This document shows positions 1 through 10,632 of a stretch of 64,000 nucleotides of DNA, one piece after another. The stretch spans positions 20,456,887 through 20,520,886 of the forward strand of contig JAKSZT010054396.1 of NCBI GenBank assembly GCA_026826555.1, in the 5' to 3' direction. Positions within the stretch are counted from its first letter, which is position 1, and each line of letters starts with the position of its first letter. The translations under genes were made by a program, and so were the position numbers. This DNA comes from Tolypeutes matacus. Its lineage: Eukaryota > Chordata > Mammalia > Cingulata > Chlamyphoridae. Below the pieces are notes generated by a model that was not told the origin of the DNA, ran no database searches, and was given only the letters and a program-made list of their open reading frames with translations.

Positions 1-1
1 T

Positions 2-45
<44 letters not shown>

Positions 46-88
46 TCCTTTCTTTCTTTCTTTCTCTCTCTTTTTCTTTCTATCATCC

Positions 89-138
<50 letters not shown>

Positions 139-172
139 ATCTATCTATCTATCATCTATCTATCTCTGGGGC
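1..172. repeat. Compound microsatellite (TTTC)n then (ATCT)n
   Basis: A TTTC tract of about 80 bases passes through a short TC-rich junction into an ATCT tract interrupted by single ATC units. It starts at the window edge, so its full length is unknown. Confidence 0.97.
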
Positions 173-352
173 CTCCAGTTGAAAAATATGGCTTATCCTG
201 ATGGCTCTAGATTCTTATCTTGTGGTGGCACTAGAGATAAAGCAAATCCACTCACCAAAATGAGGGGCTGTTTGTTGTGTTTTCTTTCTCCTCCCCAATT
301 TTACTTCACTGTTCCTCATGTAACTGGATTTTGTCTAGGTCCTTGGCTAAAC
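173..352. other. No recognised feature
   Basis: Single-copy looking sequence between the microsatellite and the probable LTR. A 61-codon open frame here has no supporting signal and I do not consider it a gene. Confidence 0.5.
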
Positions 353-923
353 TGCAGGAAATGAATTTCAAGAGCACACCATGTTGATTAGGCCAGTAAT
401 TTATTAAGGTAGGTAGGGAAGAGAAATGGGAGAAAATAACTGATCATAGGCCCCAGGTAGAGAGGAAAGGGCTGAAGAGTGATAAAGAGGGCTGGTTTAT
501 AGACTACAGTTTCCCATTATAGATTATAAATCCCCAGGTTTAGTTGCATATTGATCCATGTGGGGGGACATGGTGAGAGCAGGGCACAGAAAGCAAGAAC
601 AGGGATTCAGCCTTTGCACTTGCTTTTTAAACCATTAATTTTTCTGCCCCTTTGCCAATCACACAGGAGGAGTCCCAGCTGTCTGCTGTTTTGATTGATT
701 ACCCCATCTATCAATCCCCTGGGAGGGCCCAATGATAAGGTCCCTCGAAAATATCCAGGGCTTCTCCTGGCTTCTGGAGGAAATCTCATTCCGAATGGCA
801 GAATCTCATGAGAGTCTTCCAGCAGCCATTTTGGGGGTATTGATGTACACGTGGACTTTTTGTCAGGTTCCAGATCTTGATTCCCTATTTTACTAGCCTG
901 CTTCACTCACACCTACTGTTACA
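353..923 (-). mobile_element. Probable solo LTR, antisense (ERV1-like)
   Basis: Read on the minus strand this has the order of a retroviral LTR: an inverted CCAAT box (GTGATTGGC, near plus 652-660), a TATA-like TTTAAAAAG about 25 bases later, then an AATAAA about 230 bases further on (near plus 400), ending in a short stretch that finishes with CA. TG...CA ends can be placed at about 353 and 923, but I found no matching target duplication, so the boundaries are soft. No retroviral coding sequence is attached. It could instead be another promoter-bearing repeat. Confidence 0.4.
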
Positions 924-1290
924 GAAGAACTTTACGGTCAGTTTTACAAGTTGCATAAACTGTCTCACTGGCATTTTGTTTGGGATTGCATTGAGTTTTG
1001 TAAAGATAATTAAGATAACTTATATGTTTATATGTTTACAATATTGAATCTTCTCATATAGGAACAAAGTATATGTTTACTATTCTGGCCTTTCATATCT
1101 GTCAATAGAGTTCTTAGATTAGTTTTTCATAATGCTTTTGTACATTTCTTCCTTTCTGATACTGTGCACAGCCTTTTAAAAAATTGCATTTTCCAATTAG
1201 TTGTTGGTGATACATAGGGATACTCTTGATATTTATGTGCTGTCTTGAATCTGGCCATTTCAGAAACTTGTTATAATTGTTTAAAAACTG
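924..1290 (-). mobile_element. Old L1M fragment (ORF2 region), antisense
   Basis: The stretch follows the antisense L1 ORF2 pattern: GGGATTGCATTGAGTTTTGT near 980, then an ATATTGAAT...TTCTCATAT stretch, then TTGTACATTTCTTCC, in the same order as the younger L1 at 4690-4850. It is heavily diverged and has no open frame. Confidence 0.6.
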
Positions 1291-1395
1291 GTTGGAAATA
1301 CCCTAAATATCCACCAATAGGGGAATGCTTAAATTAATCAGGGTAAATCTATTCTATGGAATAATGTGCAACTATTCTTAAAAATTATGTGTGTG

Positions 1396-1473
<78 letters not shown>

Positions 1474-1720
1474 TCTAAGATAAAGTGATAAAAGCAAGTA
1501 AGGCAAAAAGAAAGCAAGTTGCAGAATAATAATATAGTATGATCCAAGTATGTAAATCTGCAGATACAATGTAAATGCATGGAATAAGGCCTGGAAAAAT
1601 GCACTCTAATATCAAGAGTGTTTATCCTTGTTGAGGGGAGTAAAGGAGATTTTTCACTTTTTAATATTTTTTGGTTTGAATTTTTTATATAATCATGAAT
1701 TTATATATTGATTTTGTAAT
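1291..1720 (+). mobile_element. Old L1M 3'-end fragment
   Basis: It begins with the L1M 3'-region phrase AATATCCACCAATAGGGGAA and continues through GGAATAATGTGCAACTATT and GCAAGTTGCAGAATAATA to TATAGTATGAT. These are recognisable landmarks of L1M 3' untranslated sequence. A TA/GA microsatellite has expanded within it. Confidence 0.5.
1398..1473. repeat. Microsatellite (TA)n(GA)n
   Basis: About 15 TA units run directly into about 23 GA units with one interruption. It accounts for the low-complexity open frames read on the opposite strand here. Confidence 0.97.
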
Positions 1721-1787
1721 TTAAAATTAAGGGAAAATTTTAAGAATAAGATGTTTAAAATTAAGGGGAAAATTTAAGAATAAGATG
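1721..1787. repeat. Tandem duplication, about 33 bp x 2
   Basis: Two adjacent copies of a unit beginning TTAAAATTAAGGG and ending AATAAGATG occupy 1721-1753 and 1754-1787. They differ only by small A and G run-length changes. Confidence 0.85.
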
Positions 1788-2515
1788 CTGGAAAATATTC
1801 AAATTGATAAACATTGACATGGAGGAAGCTCTAGGGAAAGTAGGTCTAAGTCCGTAGGAAATCCTCACGGGTCATTAATTTCTACAATATCTTTAAAGTC
1901 ACTTCCATTTGGCTTTGAAAATCTGTGGTTCTACACAACCTGTCAAGAAGTATTACCAGCATCTATTAGAGCAGAAAATGAAGATAAAATGTGACACAAT
2001 TGTCCAATGAAATCAGTGGAGAGATCCCCTCCCCAGTGTTTATGTATCTCATGCGATTTCTCCTAGGAAAGGGCCATGGACTAGTGAAAGACCAAAATAA
2101 ATCAGCTGGCTAAATGAATTGGATAATTTTCCTCCTAGCCCTCTCTCAATGCCAGCTGGAAACCAGATGAGACCATCCTTTATTTCCTGTGTCTCTCTAG
2201 TGTCTGGAGTTGTTACATAGGAGCCTCTTCCAGCCTGAATTTAGAGATGGGAACCCTGTTGGTTTAACCCCATAAGGTGGGTGAAGGTACCCTTGTTTGC
2301 CTTGAATAGGTCTCTTCCTTGTCTTGGCATACGAGTTCTTTATGGAAATGGCTCCTGCCTATCTCATATCATTAAACACCTCTGCCCATGTCCCTTGCAA
2401 TGAGTTGCAGTTATATCTTAAGTCGTGTCATAGGCAAGTATTGGCAGATGTGTGGCCTGTACTTATTTTCATGACACATTAAATGGAGATCAGTGGTGAG
2501 TACCTAACACAGTGT
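1788..2515. other. No recognised feature
   Basis: AT-rich sequence with no repeat family I can name, no RNA gene and no credible coding frame. Confidence 0.5.
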
Positions 2516-2538
2516 CTAGCAGCACTTCTTAAAATTTT
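2516..2538 (+). mobile_element. MER5A-like hAT fragment, left piece (split by L1)
   Basis: AGCAGCACTTCTTAAA matches the left terminus of a MER5A-type element. The rest of the element resumes at 9354. The two pieces join cleanly once the L1 and one copy of the target duplication are removed, which dates the L1 after the hAT element. Confidence 0.65.
2526..2538. repeat. Target-site duplication of the L1 (left copy)
   Basis: TTCTTAAAATTTT at 2526-2538 pairs with TTCTTAAATTTT at 9354-9365, differing by one A. The AAAA and TTTT runs fit L1 endonuclease preference. Confidence 0.7.
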
Positions 2539-3187
2539 TTTTAAACTTTATTTTGTACATTTAATAATTGAAAACATAAACAATTAAAAACTAAAAAGTA
2601 AACAGACGAATAAATATATACATTTCTCAATTAAATTTAATGGATACATATAATTTTTTTTTAATCAAACAATATGTTACACAATATATTTGGTTCATAG
2701 TAACGTATTCATACAGTATTTGTCCTTTTGTGTCTGGCTTGCTTCACTCAACATAATGAACCTCCAGGTTCATTTATGTTGCCATATGCTTTATGACTTC
2801 ATTTCTTCTTACAGCTGCATAAAATTCGAATGTGTGAATAGACCACAGTTTGTTTATCCATTCATCTGTTGATGGACACCTGGGTTGTTTCCAATTCTTG
2901 GCAATGGTGAATAATGTGGCTATGAACATCGGTGTGCAGATGTCTGTTCGTGTCACTGCTCTCAGTTCTTCTGGGTATACCCAGTAGTGGTATTGCAGGG
3001 TCACATGGCAAGTCTATATTCAACTTTTTTAGGAACTGCCAAACAGTCCTCCATAGTGGTTGTACCATTCTACATTCCCACCAACAGTGAAAAAGTGTTC
3101 CTGTCTCTCCACATCCTCTCTAGCACTTGTAGTTCTCTGTCTTTTTAATAGTGGCCATTCTGATAGGTGTGAAATGATATTTCATTG
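2539..3187 (-). mobile_element. 5'-truncated L1 copy (about 650 bp), antisense, adjoining a longer L1
   Basis: This repeats, in the same orientation, the last part of the L1 that follows: a tail, a short AT-rich 3' UTR, and the ORF2 C-terminus read on the minus strand. It stops abruptly at about 3187, where the aligned sequence in the longer copy (to about 3851) continues. Immediately after comes the 3' end of the longer copy. Scattered substitutions separate the two, so this is not an assembly duplicate of identical sequence. It may be an independent 5'-truncated insertion into the tail of the older L1, or a local tandem duplication. Confidence 0.85.
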
Positions 3188-3356
3188 TTTGTTTGTTTTT
3201 TAACTTTATTTTGTACATTTAATAATTGAAAATATAAACAATTAAAAACTAAAAAGTAAACACAGATGAATAAATATATACATTTCTCAATTAAATGTAA
3301 TGGATACATATAAATTTTTTTTTTAGTCAAACAATATATTACACAATATATTAGGT
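3188..3356 (-). other. L1 3' UTR and A-tail
   Basis: The minus-strand sequence after the ORF2 stop is about 170 bases, AT-rich, and ends in an A-rich tail (T-rich on plus, 3188-3203). The same segment appears in the truncated copy at about 2539-2690. This is short compared with human L1 3' UTRs of about 0.5 kb. Confidence 0.75.
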
Positions 3357-6300
3357 TCATAATAATGCATTCATACAGTATTTGTCCTTTTGTGTCTGGC
3401 TTGCTTCACTCAACATAATGTCCTCCAGATTCATCCATGTTGCCATATGCTTTATGACTTCATTTCTTCTTACAGCTGCATAATATTCCATCGTGTGAAT
3501 AGACCACAGTTTGTTTATCCATTCATCTGTTGATGGACACCTGGGTTGTTTCCAGCTTTTGGCAATGGTGAATAATGTGGCTATGAACATCAGTGTGCAG
3601 ATGTCTGTTCATGTCACTGCTCTCAGTTCTTCTGGGTATATACCCAGTAGTGGTATTGCAGGGTCACGTGGCAAGTCTATATTCAACTTCTTTAGGAACT
3701 GCCAAAAAGTCCTCCATAGTGGCTGTACCATCCTGCATTCCCACCAACAGTGAAGAAGTGTTCCTATCTCTCCACATCCTCTCCAGCACTTGTAGTTCTC
3801 TGTCTTTTTAATAGTGGCCATTCTGATAGGTGTGAAATGATATCTCACTGTAGTTTTGATTTGCACTTCCCTAATCATGAGTGATGTTGAGCATTTCTTC
3901 ATGTGTTTTTTTGCCATTTGTATTTCTTCTTCGGAGAAATGTCTATTCAAGTCTTTTGCGCATTTTTTAATTGGGTTGTTTGTCTTTTTATTGTTGAGTT
4001 GTAACATTTCTTTACATATCCTGGATATTAAACCCTTATCAGATATGTGATTTCCAAATATTTTTTCCCATTGAGTTGGCTGCCTTTTCACCCTTCTGAC
4101 AAAGCCCTGTGAGGTGCAAAAGTGTTTAATTTTGAGGAGGTTCCATTTATCTATTTTTTTCTTTTGTTGCACGTGTTTTGGGTGTAAGGTCCAAGAAACC
4201 ACCACCTACTACAAGGTCTTGAAGATGTTTCCCTACATTTTCTTCTGGTAGTTTTATGGTCCTGGCTTTTATATTTAGATCTTTGGTCCACTTTGAGTTG
4301 ATTTTTGTATAGGGGGTGAGATAGGGATCCTCTTTCATTCTTTTGGTTATAGCTATCCAGTTCTCCCAACACCATTTGTTGAAGACACTGTTTTTTCCCA
4401 TTAGCGTGGGCTTGGTAGGTTTGTCAAAAACCAGTTGACTGTATAGTTGAGGGTATATTTCTGGATTCTCAGTTCTATTCCACTGATCGATGTGTCTATC
4501 TTTATGACAGTACCATGCTGTTTTGACCACTGTAGCTTTGTAATATGTTTCAAGGTCAGGCAGTGAAATTCCTCCCACATTGCTCTTCTTTTTTAGAATG
4601 CTTTTGGCTATTCGGGTGCACTTACCCTTCCAGATGAATTTGGTAATTGCCTTCTCTAATTCTGTAAAGTAAGCTGTTGGGATTTTGATTGGTATTGCAT
4701 TGAATCTATAAATCAGTTTGGGCAAGATTGATGTCTTCACGATATTGATTCTTCCAATCCATGAACACGGAACGTCTTTCCATTTGTTTAGGTCTTTTTA
4801 AATTTCTTTTAGCATTGTTTTGTAGTTTTCTGCATATAGGTCTTGTACTTCTTTGGTTAAATTAACTCCTAGGTATTTGAGTCTTTTTGTTGCTATTGAA
4901 AATGGAATTTTCCTCCTGATTTCCTCCTCAGATTGTTCAGTACTAGTACTAGTGTACAAAAACATTACTGATTTTTGCGTGTTGATCTTGTATCCTGCCA
5001 CTTTGCTGAACTCATTTATCAGTTCAAGTACCTTTGTTGTGGATACTTCAGGATTTTCTAAATACTGGATCATGTCATCTGCAAAGAGTGAGAGTTTTAC
5101 TTCCTCTTTTCCTATTTGGACTCCTTTAATTTTTTTGTCTTGTCTAATTGCCCTAGCTAGAACTTCTAGTACAATGTTGAATAACAATGGTGACAGTGGG
5201 CATCCTTGTCTTGTTCCTGATCTTAGGGGGAAAGCTTTCAACCTTTCCCCATTGAGTATGATGTTGGCTGTGGGTTTTTCATATATGCCTTTTATCAGAT
5301 TGAGGAATTTTCCTTTTATTCCTATCTTTTGAAGTATTTTTATCAAAAAAGGATGTTGGATTTTGTCGAATGCCTTTTGATATGCATCTATTGAGATGAT
5401 CATGTGTTTTTTTCCTTCCATTTGTTAATGAAGTGTATTACATTGATTGATTTTCTTATGTTGAACCAGCCTTGCATACAGGAATAAATCTCACTTGGTT
5501 GTGATGTGTAAGTCTTTTGATATGCTGTTGGATTCGATTTGCAAGTATTTTGTTGAGAATTTGTGCATCTATATTCATTAGAGAGATTGGTCTATAATTT
5601 TCTTTTCTTGTGGAATCTTTTTCTGGCTTTGGTATTAGGGTGATGTTGGCTTCATAAAATGTGTTGGGTAATTTTCCATCCTCTTCAATTTTTTGGAAGA
5701 GTTTAAACAGGATTTGTGTTAATTCTTTTAGAAATGCTTGGTAGAATTCACCTGTGAAGCCATCTGGTCCTGGACTTTTCTTTGCTGGGAGATTTTTGAT
5801 GACGGATTCAATCTCCTTAATTGTGATTGGTTTGTTAAGTTCTTGTATTTCTTGTTGTGTCAGTGTAGGTTGGTTATGAGTTTCTAGAAATTTGTCCATT
5901 TCATCCAGGTTGTCTAGTTTGTTGGCATATAGTTTCTCATAATATCCTCTTATGATTCTTTTTATTTCTTTGAGGTCATTTGTAATTTCCCCCCTTTCAT
6001 TTCTGATTGTATTTATTTGCATCTTCTCTCTTTTTTTCTTTGTTAGTCTAGCGAGGGGTTTGTCAATTTTATTGATCTTCTCAAAGAACCAGCTTTTGGT
6101 TTTGTCGATTTTCTCTATTGTTTTTCTGTTCTCATTTTCATTTATTTCTGCTCTAATCTTTATTATTTCTTTCCTTCTTTTTGCTTTGGGATTGGTTTGC
6201 TGTTCTTTTTCTAGTTTTTAAAGTTGTTCAGTTAAATCTTTGAGTTTAGCTCTTTCTTGTTTTTTAATATACGCATTTAGGGCTATAAATTTCCCTCTCA

Positions 6301-7182
6301 AGACTGCCTTTGCTGTATCCCATTAGTTTTGATACGTTGTGCTCTCATTTTCATTTGTCTCAATATATTTACTGATTTCACTTGCAATTTCTTCTTTGAC
6401 CCATCGAATATTTAGGAGTGTGTTGTTCAGTCTCCACACATTTGCAAATTTACTTTTTTCCTGTCTGTTATTGATTTCTAGTTTCATTTCATTATGATCT
6501 GAGAAGGTGCTTTGTATAATTTCAATCTTTTTATATTTATTGAGAGCTGTACTGTGACCTAACATGTGGTCTATCCTGGAGAAAGATCCATGGGCACTTG
6601 AGAAGAATGTATAACTCGCTGAGTTTGGATGCAGTGTTCTGTATATGTCTGTTAGGTCTAACTTGTTTATCATATTGTTCAAGTTCTCTGTTTCCTTGTT
6701 GATGTTCTGTCTAGTTGTTCTATCTAATGATGTGAGAGGGGTGTTGAAGTCTCCAGCGATTATTGTAGAAATGTCTATTTCTCCCTTCAGTTTTGCCAGA
6801 GTTTGTCTCATATATTTGGGGCACCCTGGTTAGGTGCGTAGATATTTATGACTGTTATATCTTCCTGGAGGATCGTCCCTTTTATTAATATATAATGGCC
6901 TTCCACATCTCTTATCACTTTTTTGCATTTGAAATCTGTTTTGTCTGATATTAGTATAGCTACCCCTGCTCTTTTCTGTTTACTATTCGTGTGGAGTATC
7001 TTTTTCCAACCTTTTACTTTCAGCCGGTTTGTATCCTTGGGTCTGAGGTGAGTTTCTTGTAAGCAGCATATGGATGGCTCATGTTTTTTTATCCATTCTG
7101 TCAGCTTGTATCTTTTGATTGGGGGATTTAATCCATTCACATTCAATGATATTACTGAAAATGCACTATTTCTTTCCTCCAT
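3357..7182 (-). pseudogene. L1 ORF2 (endonuclease/reverse transcriptase), disrupted
   Basis: ORF2 normally encodes the protein that nicks target DNA and reverse-transcribes L1 RNA. The span is about 3.83 kb, about 1275 codons, the usual length. The endonuclease domain starts at 7182 with SLNVNG and QETHL motifs, breaks frame near 6810, and continues with GDFN and SDH (catalytic-type residues). The RT domain includes the SIDA region, [14 protein letters not shown] and FADDM at 5085-5071. The C-terminal zinc-knuckle-like CX3CX7HX4C lies at about 3790-3735. The readable pieces are 7182-6808, 6811-6323, 6022-5456, 5421-4798, 4740-4147, 4205-3609 and 3590-3357. The breaks between them are frameshifts or stops, so no functional protein is possible. 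An extra codon appears after SIDA (DAYQKAFD rather than the common DAEKAFD). Confidence 0.95.
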
Positions 7183-7364
7183 TGTTATCTTTGGTTTTCA
7201 TATGTCATCTTATTTTTGTCTCTCTTTTTACTCTTTTGGTTATCCTTTCTGCTTTTCTTTCTTCTATACTCTCCTCCAAGCCTCTCTCTCCTGTCTTTTT
7301 CTTTCAGGTTCTAAGGCTTCTTTTAATATTTCCTGCAAAGGTGGATTCTTTTTTGCAAACTCTC

Positions 7365-8249
7365 TTAGTTTCTGTTTGTTTGTGAATACTTATATTCACC
7401 TTCATATTTGAAGGACAGTTTTACTGGATAAAGAATTCTTGGCTGGCAGTTTTTCTCTTTCAGTTTCCTAATTGTATCATACCACGGTCTTCTCGCCTCC
7501 ATGGTTTCTGAAGAGAAATCTGCACTAAGTCTTACTGGACTTCCTTTGTACGTGATCGTTTGCTTCTCTCTTGCTGCTCTGAGAATTTTCTCTTTATCTT
7601 TTACATTTGACATTCTGAATAATATGTGTCTTGGTGTAGGTCTATTTGGATTTATTCTCATCAGGGTACGGTGTGCTTCTTGGACATGTAAGTTAATTTC
7701 ATGAGAGTTGGGAAATTTTCAGCTGTTATTTCCTCAAACACTCTTTCTGCCCCTTTTCCTTTCTCTTCTCCTTCTGGAACTCCCATGACACGTATGTTCT
7801 CGCGTTTCGTGTTGTCATTCATATCTCTGAGCCTCTGCTCAATTTTTTTCTATTCTTTTCTCTCTCTGTTCTTTTCTCTCTTCAATTTTAGCTGCTCTGT
7901 CTTTGCTATCACTTATTCTTTCTTCTATCATTTCGAGTCTGCTGTTGTATGCCTCAAATGTATTTTTGACTTCACCTATTGTGTCTTTCATTCCCATGAA
8001 CTCCATTACTTTTCTGTTCAGGATTTCAAATTCTTCTTTGTGTTCTCTCAATGTCTTCTTGATGTCATTTATCTCTTTAACTATATTCTCTTTCATCTCA
8101 TTAATTTGATTTTGGAAATTTGTGCTCATCTCACTGATTAGTTCTCTCAAATTCTGCATCTCTTCTGGGACTTTGCTGTATTCCTTTTCTTGGGTCATGT
8201 CTTCTATTTTCTTAATATGGCTTGTAATTTTTTGCTGGTGTTTAGGCAT
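7365..8249 (-). pseudogene. L1 ORF1 (RNA-binding chaperone), disrupted
   Basis: ORF1 protein coats L1 RNA as a coiled-coil trimer. The N-terminal piece (8249-7839) is rich in Glu, Lys and Gln, with a long heptad-like stretch typical of the coiled coil. The C-terminal piece (7661-7365) carries the RHILFRMSNVKDKEKIL and ARRPWYD signatures of the L1 ORF1 RRM/C-terminal domain. The frame is lost between about 7839 and 7661. The full span of about 885 bases (295 codons) is normal for the family. The start is the first Met of the coiled-coil frame, and a slightly different authentic start is possible. Confidence 0.9.
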
Positions 8250-8710
8250 CTGGTTAGGTTGTATTTTACTTAGATGCTCTATCTCTTTCTCTTTTATAGG
8301 GTTTTAGTGGCAGGAGGCTGTGAGTTACCACAGCTCTTTGAATTTTGGCTCAACCTTGATTGTTAGTTTTAAGTGCCTCAAAACTGGGCACTGGACCTAG
8401 CAATTGGTTGTAGAGTCGTTTCCTAGGGCCTTGGGCAGGGAGGCTATAGAGGCCAGGAAAACCCTCTCCTATTTATTTATAATTTTCTTATGTGCACTTC
8501 CTTGGTCTGCCAGGAGGTGGCACTCGTTGACAGCTCTCAATTCAATGCCTGGTCGGAGTGCAATTGTTGTGACACAGACCAGATCAATGTGATAGAGTTT
8601 CCTGTCTGGGGGCTAAGGGCTTTGTTATCCAAACTTTCTGAGACAGTTCTCCAGTCTTCTCTGGTAGCCTCCTCCTTTTTCCCAGATAGGAAATATTTCC
8701 ACTCCCCTCG

Positions 8711-9083
8711 GAATCCTCAACAATCAGTTCCTGTTAGTAGAGGAGGAGATTGGGAGGTTTGTATACCTTTAGCCCTTTGCAGGCTCCAAGGCAAACAATG
8801 GCGCAGCCCCACCTGGCCTGGAAGGGCTCTCAGAACAGGGCAGACCAAACCTGCCAGTCAAAAGCAGGGTCAGCCCCAGGCTCTTTCTCCCCCCTCCTGT
8901 GAAGTCCTCAACAACTAGTCCAGGCTAGAAGAGAGGGAGGTTGCGAGAGTCGGATTTCTCCAGTCCTTCACCGGCTCCCAGGGCAAACCACCGTGTGGAA
9001 GGGTCCGTCTGGGGCTCCGCAGCCCAAATTTGCGGGTCAGAACCTGAGTCAGCCTAAGGCTGTGTCTGTCTCTCTCCTCTTTG
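8711..9083 (-). repeat. Two tandem diverged units in L1 5' UTR
   Basis: Unit one begins GAATCCTCAACAA at 8711 and unit two begins GAAGTCCTCAACAA at 8901. Both then share an AGAG(G)AGG segment, a GGCTCC..AGGCAAAC-like block, a GGTCAGCC-like block and a pyrimidine-rich end, in the same order and spacing. They differ at many positions. Confidence 0.7.
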
Positions 9084-9327
9084 TAGATCCCTGGAGCCCC
9101 CTTTGTCTCTAGTCACAGGCTCAGAGGCGGAGGGTGCCGGCAGCAGCAGCCACTGCTGGTTCCAACTCACGGTTCTCTCCTCACTATTTCCCTCTTTTGT
9201 CCCTCTCTCCTCTGGGTGGTGTGCAGCCTTCACCTGCTGTCCTAAACCCTAGAAGATGTATTTTGGGGCTGTTTCAGCCTGTCCTCTAGCTATATTTTTG
9301 GAGAAGAGATTCCCGTGTCTTACTAGT

Positions 9328-9337
9328 CCGCCATCTT
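9328..9337 (-). promoter_or_regulatory. YY1-like site at L1 5' end
   Basis: Minus-strand AAGATGGCGG matches the core YY1 motif (AAGATGGC) and lies about 15 bases inside the L1 5' end, where YY1 directs accurate L1 initiation in human elements. Confidence 0.75.
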
Positions 9338-9353
9338 CCCGGAAGTCCTCCAT

Positions 9354-9467
9354 TTCTTAAATTTTAATGTAGGAATCACCTCAGGACACCGGTTCAGTAG
9401 GTCTGGGGTACACCCTAGAACTTGCATTCCTAAGCTCCCAAGTTATGCCATTGGAATATGCAGAGTA
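9354..9467 (+). mobile_element. MER5A-like hAT fragment, right piece
   Basis: AATGTAGGAATCACCT, TTCAGTAGGTCTGGGGT and ACTTGCATTCCTAAG follow the MER5A order. It completes the left fragment at 2516-2538. The first 12 bases form the right copy of the L1 target duplication. Confidence 0.75.
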
Positions 9468-10259
9468 CTGAGTGAGTAGAGCTCATGCTTAGTACTCAAT
9501 AAATATCTGTTGCATGAGTCCTCTCCTGTCCTATCTCCTGGAAATTTGAAATCTGGTAAAGAGACACACCCTTCCTCTCTGTTTTCCTCTGTGTAAGACT
9601 GTAGGGGATTTTTACTTTCTGGAAAGCTAATTCTATCAAGCTATTGTGCTTTGCATACTTCCACCTCCATCCCGATATTCTGCACACATGGAGACAGGAC
9701 CCAGAGCTGTTTTTTCCTATAGGCAACATCCCACATGAGGCCTGACCTAATCACCCTTTCCCAACACAATGGCTGTAATTAGCAGTCTCTGCGGCGCCTC
9801 CGGCAAGGCAAAGAGGGAAATGGGTGCCCCTTCTGCACAACCAGGTTCTTCCTCTTGTGGGTCAGTGACTCACTCAAGTACTAGATCGGTTCACAAAATT
9901 TAACAAATCAAAAAAATAAAAACCAAGCAGTGTGTGGATTCCAACACAGAGGTGTCCTAAATCAAACAAAGATTGGGGACTTAACAGACAGATATCCTGA
10001 GAAATGTATTGCCTGATGAGTTTTTCTTTTCACTGGCGGCAAACAGTGTTTGCCTGTTTACCAATGGTGAAAATGCCTTAAGAATTAATGTCCCAAGCCT
10101 GGTGCTATTGGGGTGGATATTTTCCTTAGAGTAGGATCAAAACCCAGGTTGGAAAACATATGTATGTTGAAGTAAGATGTATTTTGGATAGATGGAGATA
10201 CTAGTTTTATTTTATGGAACCATGTTTAAAATTTTAAGAATTTCTTGTTCAAGATAACT
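9468..10259. other. No gene; a MIR/L2-like tail at the left edge
   Basis: About 9480-9515 ends in CTCAATAAATATCTGTTG, the usual 3' end of MIR/L2 elements. The remainder shows no feature I can name. Confidence 0.5.
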
Positions 10260-10632
10260 GGGTTGTATGGACAAAAAAATCGTGTTGTCTTGCAGTCAAT
10301 TTAACAGCTATTCTCACTTACTGGCTGCTCAGCTGGGGGCTCTGGTTGGTACAGTATTAGAGGAATTCACTTGGGGGATACAGCACGTACACATTAACAG
10401 AATAGATTGGACTGTGATTTGTGGCACAAGCCTGGTTTTACAAGGAGCATTTTCTACCCACCCACAGCTTCGTGGTGATGTTGGAATCTGTCTAGTCAGT
10501 GGAGGATCAGTAGCTTAAGGAGCTAATGAATATTCATTTCTTTTCCCATGGTACAAAGTAAAATAACCAGTAATTAGTATAATATTTAATACTTCTATTC
10601 AAAATAAATATATCTTTTGAAAAAAAAAAAAA
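10260..10632 (+). other. Possible retrocopy 3' end (AATAAA plus A-tract)
   Basis: An AATAAA at 10603-10608 is followed 12 bases later by 13 As (10620-10632), the arrangement left by a polyadenylated RNA copy. An 83-codon open frame (10267-10518) lies just upstream, but its product matches nothing I recognise, has a poor start context and I do not call it a gene. No target duplication was found, so the A-tract may be coincidental. Confidence 0.25.

Larger units (their letters stand above)
8250..9350 (-). promoter_or_regulatory. L1 5' UTR / internal promoter
   Basis: About 1.1 kb, more GC-rich and CpG-containing than its surroundings. It holds at least two diverged direct repeats of about 185 bases (8711-8900 and 8901-9083), resembling the monomeric 5' UTRs known from rodent L1s. 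L1 5' UTRs drive Pol II transcription from the 5' end. Activity in this copy is not knowable from sequence. Confidence 0.8.
3188..9353 (-). mobile_element. Full-length L1 retrotransposon, defective, antisense
   Basis: Length is about 6.17 kb, normal for a mammalian L1. On the minus strand the order is 5' UTR (9350-8250), ORF1 (8249-7365), a spacer of about 180 bases, ORF2 (7182-3357) and a short AT-rich 3' UTR with tail (3356-3188). The 5' end reads GGACTTCCGGGAAGATGGCG on the minus strand, the typical L1 start with a YY1-like site. Both frames are broken by frameshifts and stops, so it is not autonomous. The whole unit plus the adjoining truncated copy is flanked by a short target duplication and splits a MER5A-like element. 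Confidence 0.95.

Noticed and set aside
4853..5332. 159-codon plus-strand frame
   Set aside because: Antisense shadow of L1 ORF2, like the other plus-strand frames at 5952-8307.
10267..10518. 83-codon open frame
   Set aside because: Product unrecognised and start context poor. Retained only as part of a possible retrocopy.
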